A stretch of DNA of 5,911 bases from Egaibacter sp046050465. Lineage in GTDB: Bacteria > Pseudomonadota > Gammaproteobacteria > Burkholderiales > Burkholderiaceae_C. Below, one piece after another: positions 5,008 through 5,911 of this stretch. Position numbers and translations under genes: made by a program. Below the pieces are notes generated by a model. That model saw only the letters and a list, made by a program, of their open reading frames with translations, was not told where the DNA came from and made no database searches. The stretch spans positions 1-5,911 of the forward strand of contig JBJOPS010000026.1 of NCBI GenBank assembly GCA_046050465.1. The letters are read 5' to 3'. The first letter of the stretch is position 1. Each line of letters begins with the position of its first letter.

Positions 5008-5751
5008 ATGACCCGTTTACGTGATGCTTTAGCGCTGCCTGCAATCGAATTTCTGCGGCCGTTGACCACCATCGATGTTGTAATCTTCGTAGTGCTAGAC
5101 GAGCAATTGCAGGTGTTACTGGTAAAACGCCCTAACGATTCCTCAGACCCGTACCCAAACGCATGGGCATTGCCGGGTGGATTTGTTGATGTGACCAGAG
5201 ACGTTTCCCTTGAATCTTGCGCTAGGCGCAAGCTATTGGAAAAGACTGGAGTGAAGTCACCGTATCTGGAGCAATTGGGAAGCTGGGGCGGCGTAAGTCG
5301 TGACCCTCGCGGATGGTCAGCGACTCATGTGTACTTCGCATTGATTCCGGTGAAGTCCGTCAAGTTGCAGCAAGGCGGCAACGCACAAGAAGTACAGTGG
5401 CAACCGGTTGATGCACACATCACACGCAAAGAGATGGCGTTCGATCACGCAGACATCTTGCGGTCAGCGGTACATCGGTTGCGAGCCAAGGTCGAGTACA
5501 CGTCTTTGCCAGCCTTTCTTCTTCCTGCGCCATTTACGCTTCCGCAGTTGCAAAACGCTTATGAGGTAGTGATGGGTCGGCCTGTGGACAAGAGCGGCTT
5601 TCGTACTCGGGCCTTGGCTGCGGACTTTTTAGAGGAGACTGGATTGATGAATGTCGGCGCGCCACGACCAGCCATGGGTTACAAGATTAAGGAACGTAGC
5701 GAGGTTGCATACTTCCCGCGCACGTTCAGTCCACGTAGCGGAGGAGGATGA
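5008..5751 (+). CDS. nrtR: NrtR-family regulator: degenerate Nudix domain plus winged helix
   Basis: The 247-aa protein has the NrtR architecture: an N-terminal Nudix fold that senses ADP-ribose or related NAD metabolites and a C-terminal winged-helix DNA-binding domain. The Nudix part covers about 18-150 (TTIDVVIFVVLD, VLLVKRP, NAWALPGGFVD, then AFDHADILRSAVHRLRAKVEY). The Nudix box expected as REUxEE reads R74-K-L-L-E-K79, with lysine in place of two glutamates, so hydrolysis is unlikely while ligand binding may remain. The DNA-binding part at about 164-236 reads FTLPQLQNAYEVVMGRPVDKSGFRTR and FLEETG, ending GAPRPAMGYKI. The ATG at 5008 follows an AT-rich leader with no Shine-Dalgarno; an upstream in-frame ATG at 4987 is closed by TAA. 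Known NrtR proteins repress NAD biosynthesis or salvage genes. Here none is adjacent, and the obvious target is the divergent ADP-ribosylglycohydrolase operon plus itself. A non-regulatory Nudix role is less likely given the wHTH and lost catalytic residues. Confidence 0.9.
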   Translation: MTRLRDALALPAIEFLRPLTTIDVVIFVVLDEQLQVLLVKRPNDSSDPYPNAWALPGGFVDVTRDVSLESCARRKLLEKTGVKSPYLEQLGSWGGVSRDPRGWSATHVYFALIPVKSVKLQQGGNAQEVQWQPVDAHITRKEMAFDHADILRSAVHRLRAKVEYTSLPAFLLPAPFTLPQLQNAYEVVMGRPVDKSGFRTRALAADFLEETGLMNVGAPRPAMGYKIKERSEVAYFPRTFSPRSGGG

Positions 5752-5765
5752 TCTCTAGTGATCAT
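5748..5765. repeat. Inverted repeat spanning convergent stop codons
   Basis: ATGATC (5748-5753) and GATCAT (5760-5765) form a 6-bp stem around TCTAGT. The stop codon of the regulator (5749-5751) lies in one arm and that of the small convergent frame (5762-5764) in the other. There is no T-run, so a bidirectional terminator is only a possibility. Confidence 0.45.
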
Positions 5766-5908
5766 GTCCAAAACTCATTTTGAGAAGCGACCATAAGCGA
5801 ATATGTCTCGTCTGATGAAACGTCAACGCCAATCGACTCCAATTTCGTATGCATGCGGCGGCTTTTCACCTGCTTGGAAGCCCATTTGCTGTTTGCAGAC
5901 GCACTCAT
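5762..5908 (-). CDS. Small convergent ORF, 48 aa, possibly the 3' part of a longer gene
   Basis: An open frame runs from ATG 5908 to TGA at 5762-5764 and encodes a 48-aa, fairly hydrophilic product: MSASANSKWASKQVKSRRMH, then TKLESIGVDVSSDETYSLMV, then ASQNEFWT. The first half is basic and the second acidic, a believable soluble small protein. The frame stays open to the window edge at 5911, so the gene may start farther right, and no ribosome site can be judged. It converges on the NrtR-like gene with 10 bp between the stops. I do not recognise the family. A small antitoxin or DNA-binding protein is conceivable, but nothing here proves it. Confidence 0.45.
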   Translation of the reverse strand: MSASANSKWASKQVKSRRMHTKLESIGVDVSSDETYSLMVASQNEFWT

Positions 5909-5911
5909 GCA

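Overview
The window looks like chromosomal DNA of a Comamonadaceae-type betaproteobacterium (Burkholderiales). The evidence is a GC-rich left half, divergent mltG and ygfZ, and a hotdog thioesterase fused to a GNAT domain; I associate both arrangements with Rhodoferax/Polaromonas/Acidovorax relatives. The genus is inferred, and no rRNA or tRNA gene is present to confirm it.

Layout. Positions 1-2891 are a compact core block. mltG (endolytic transglycosylase, minus strand, last few residues beyond the left edge) is divergent from ygfZ (folate-binding Fe-S repair factor). ygfZ converges on a 302-aa thioesterase-GNAT fusion with 12 bp between the stops. Two low-GC patches, one in ygfZ and one in mltG, look like copies of the same short dispersed repeat that stay in frame. 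From 2892 to 3516 there is no intact gene. The stretch holds two transposase C-terminal remnants, IS66-like on the minus strand and IS1380-like on the plus strand, which meet back to back near 3135, followed by two hairpins.

Positions 3517-5751 are less GC-rich and look like an accessory cassette. An apparent two-gene minus-strand operon encodes an ADP-ribosylglycohydrolase (4115-4882) and a 194-aa protein of unknown function (3517-4101). Divergent from it is a Nudix plus winged-helix regulator of the NrtR type (5008-5751) whose Nudix box has lost key acidic residues. The 125-bp AT-rich gap between them contains a very good minus-strand promoter (TTGACA, 16 bp, TATTAT), a weaker plus-strand promoter that shares its -10 region, and two 15-bp GTTGn/ACAAC palindromes spaced 26 bp apart. 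The simplest reading is an autoregulated divergent unit in which an NrtR-like sensor of ADP-ribose or a related NAD metabolite controls removal of ADP-ribose from proteins or other targets. A short open frame at the right edge (5762-5908, minus strand) converges on the regulator.

The least explained parts are the 194-aa partner protein, the palindromes together with a predicted hairpin at the 5' end of the operon transcript, and the transposase junction that separates core from accessory DNA.
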